Source: DATLBY01 sp035526665
GTDB lineage: Bacteria > Acidobacteriota > Terriglobia > Bryobacterales > Bryobacteraceae
Reading direction: 5' to 3'
Length of the DNA stretch: 7,173 nt
Assembly (NCBI GenBank): GCA_035526665.1
Contig: DATLBY010000062.1
Location: forward strand, 1 to 7,173
The position numbers and the translations under genes were made by a program. The notes under the pieces were generated by a model. The model searched no databases. It was not told where the DNA came from and was given only the letters and a program-made list of their open reading frames with translations. Below are positions 6,423 through 7,173 of the stretch, one piece after another. Position 1 is the stretch's first letter; each line of letters starts with the position of its first letter.

Positions 6423-6426
6423 CGAA

Positions 6427-7113
6427 GTGGCGCGGCCGGCCGAGGCTTTAATCCTGTTCGATATCGATGGCACGTTGATTCGGCGGGCCGGACCTCATCA
6501 CCGCGAGGCGTTGATCGCCGCGGTTCGCCGGGTTACCGGCGTGGAAACAACGCTCGACAACATTCCCGTCCAGGGCATGCTCGATCCCGACATTGTGCGC
6601 GCCATGCTGCGCAACGCCGGTGTCTCCCAGCGGGTCATCGGACAAGTCATGCCGGACGTTATCAAGCATGCGCAGGCCGTTTACCTGAAGACCTGCCCCA
6701 ACCTGCATGGCAAGGTGTGTCCCGGAGTTCGGTCCTTATTGCGCCGGATTCAGCGCCGCAATATTCCCGCTGCGCTGGTGACCGGCAATCTGACCAGAAT
6801 TGCGTGGCGGAAGATGGAGCACGCCGGGCTGCGCGAGTTCTTCCGGTTCGGAGCCTTTGCGGAAATGGCCAAGACCCGCACTCAACTAGCCCGTATGGCG
6901 ATTCAGCAGGCCCGCAAGCGGGGATGCATCGCCGATGGGGCCCGGATCTCCCTGATCGGCGATCATCCGAACGATATCCAGGCTGCTAAAATGAATAACG
7001 TTCGCTCCATTGCCGTAGCCACCGGAATTGCAACCAGGGAAGAGCTGGCAGCCTGCTCGCCCGACTTGCTGCTGGACGACCTGCGGTCGTTGAAGCTGGA
7101 CATGCTGCTGTGA
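6427..7113 (+). CDS. HAD-superfamily phosphatase (phosphoglycolate phosphatase-like)
   Basis: With the GTG at 6427 the protein has 228 residues, a normal size for a HAD hydrolase with a small helical (C1) cap. Motif I is LFDIDGTL (10-17) with nucleophile Asp12 and acid/base Asp14. The cap is roughly residues 20-95. Motif II is Thr119 in ALVTGN. Motif III is probably Lys129 in WRKMEHAGL. Motif IV is IGDHPNDI (177-184) with Asp179 and Asp183 for Mg. VTGN followed by a Lys, then FFRFGAF, resembles the Gph-like branch, so it should dephosphorylate a small metabolite; the substrate is unknown. The frame is open much further upstream (to 5947), but that part is antisense to the macro gene and its translation is not HAD-like, so I reject the longer start. 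GTGs at 6409 and 6415 remain possible. Its TGA overlaps the GTG of the next gene by 3 bases (GTGA), which suggests coupling. Confidence 0.9.
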   Translation: MARPAEALILFDIDGTLIRRAGPHHREALIAAVRRVTGVETTLDNIPVQGMLDPDIVRAMLRNAGVSQRVIGQVMPDVIKHAQAVYLKTCPNLHGKVCPGVRSLLRRIQRRNIPAALVTGNLTRIAWRKMEHAGLREFFRFGAFAEMAKTRTQLARMAIQQARKRGCIADGARISLIGDHPNDIQAAKMNNVRSIAVATGIATREELAACSPDLLLDDLRSLKLDMLL

Positions 7114-7173
7114 TCCGATACCTCTTCCTTTTTCTCGCCCTCATCCTCTGCTCCTGCGGCTCTTCGGAATCGC
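7110..7173 (+). CDS. Putative lipoprotein, N-terminus only (cut by window edge)
   Basis: The GTG at 7110 overlaps the TGA of the HAD gene (GTGA), and the frame is open to the right edge for 21 codons. The visible part reads as a lipoprotein signal: Ile2-Arg3 at the start, a hydrophobic core (LFLFLALIL, 5-13), then LCSC with Cys16 as the probable lipidated residue and Ser15 at -1, followed by GSSES. The mature protein would be anchored in a membrane by its acylated Cys. Nothing of its function can be seen. Translational coupling with the HAD gene suggests they are made together. Confidence 0.6.
   Translation, partial: MIRYLFLFLALILCSCGSSES

Noticed and set aside
5947..6426. N-terminal extension of the HAD reading frame
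   Set aside because: The extension lies antisense to the macro-domain gene and shows no HAD or other domain character; a ribosome site supports the GTG at 6427.
3188..6441. Repeated GGCCGGCC octamers (near 3188, 5357 and 6434)
   Set aside because: They fall in coding sequence or gene ends with different surroundings and are expected from GC-rich codon use; no longer repeat is shared.

Overview
This window reads as a piece of chromosome from a GC-rich bacterium, most likely an Acidobacteriota member of the Solibacter/Bryobacter type. That placement is an inference. It rests on the secreted SBBP-type beta-propeller protein (a family expanded in that group), on the frequent GTG starts (four of the eight main genes) and on the mix of an APC permease, an Aag-type glycosylase and an AlgC-type mutase. 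No rRNA or marker gene is present to settle it. I see no phage genes, insertion sequence, CRISPR array, tRNA or rRNA.

Layout. Positions 1-1632 (minus strand) hold the N-terminal 544 codons of a secreted SBBP-repeat protein that runs off the left edge. A 188-bp divergent intergenic region (1633-1820) separates it from a compact plus-strand block. That block is an APC-family amino acid permease (1821-3209), a 3-methyladenine DNA glycosylase (3209-3775, its GTG sharing one base with the permease stop) and an AlgC-type phosphomannomutase/phosphoglucomutase (3786-5147, 10 nt after the glycosylase). The three genes touch or nearly touch, so they could form one transcript, although their functions (import, base-excision repair, sugar-phosphate supply) are not obviously linked. 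The convergent region 5148-5329 has no conventional gene. It holds dyads, alternative pairings, three AGTACT palindromes and a strong Shine-Dalgarno sequence in front of a 17-codon ORF.

The minus strand then carries a two-gene unit read from right to left: a YmdB/MacroD-type macro-domain protein (5845-6396), then an unrecognised 167-residue protein (5330-5833) 11 nt downstream. Starting 30 bp from the macro gene and pointing away from it is a HAD-superfamily phosphatase (about 6427-7113). Its stop overlaps the GTG of a likely lipoprotein gene that is cut by the right edge (7110-7173).

No clearly new multi-gene system is visible. The items most worth checking are the 17-codon ORF inside a hairpin after the mutase gene, the unknown partner of the macro-domain protein, and the -10-like elements that lie so close to start codons that they suggest leaderless or very short-leader transcripts.
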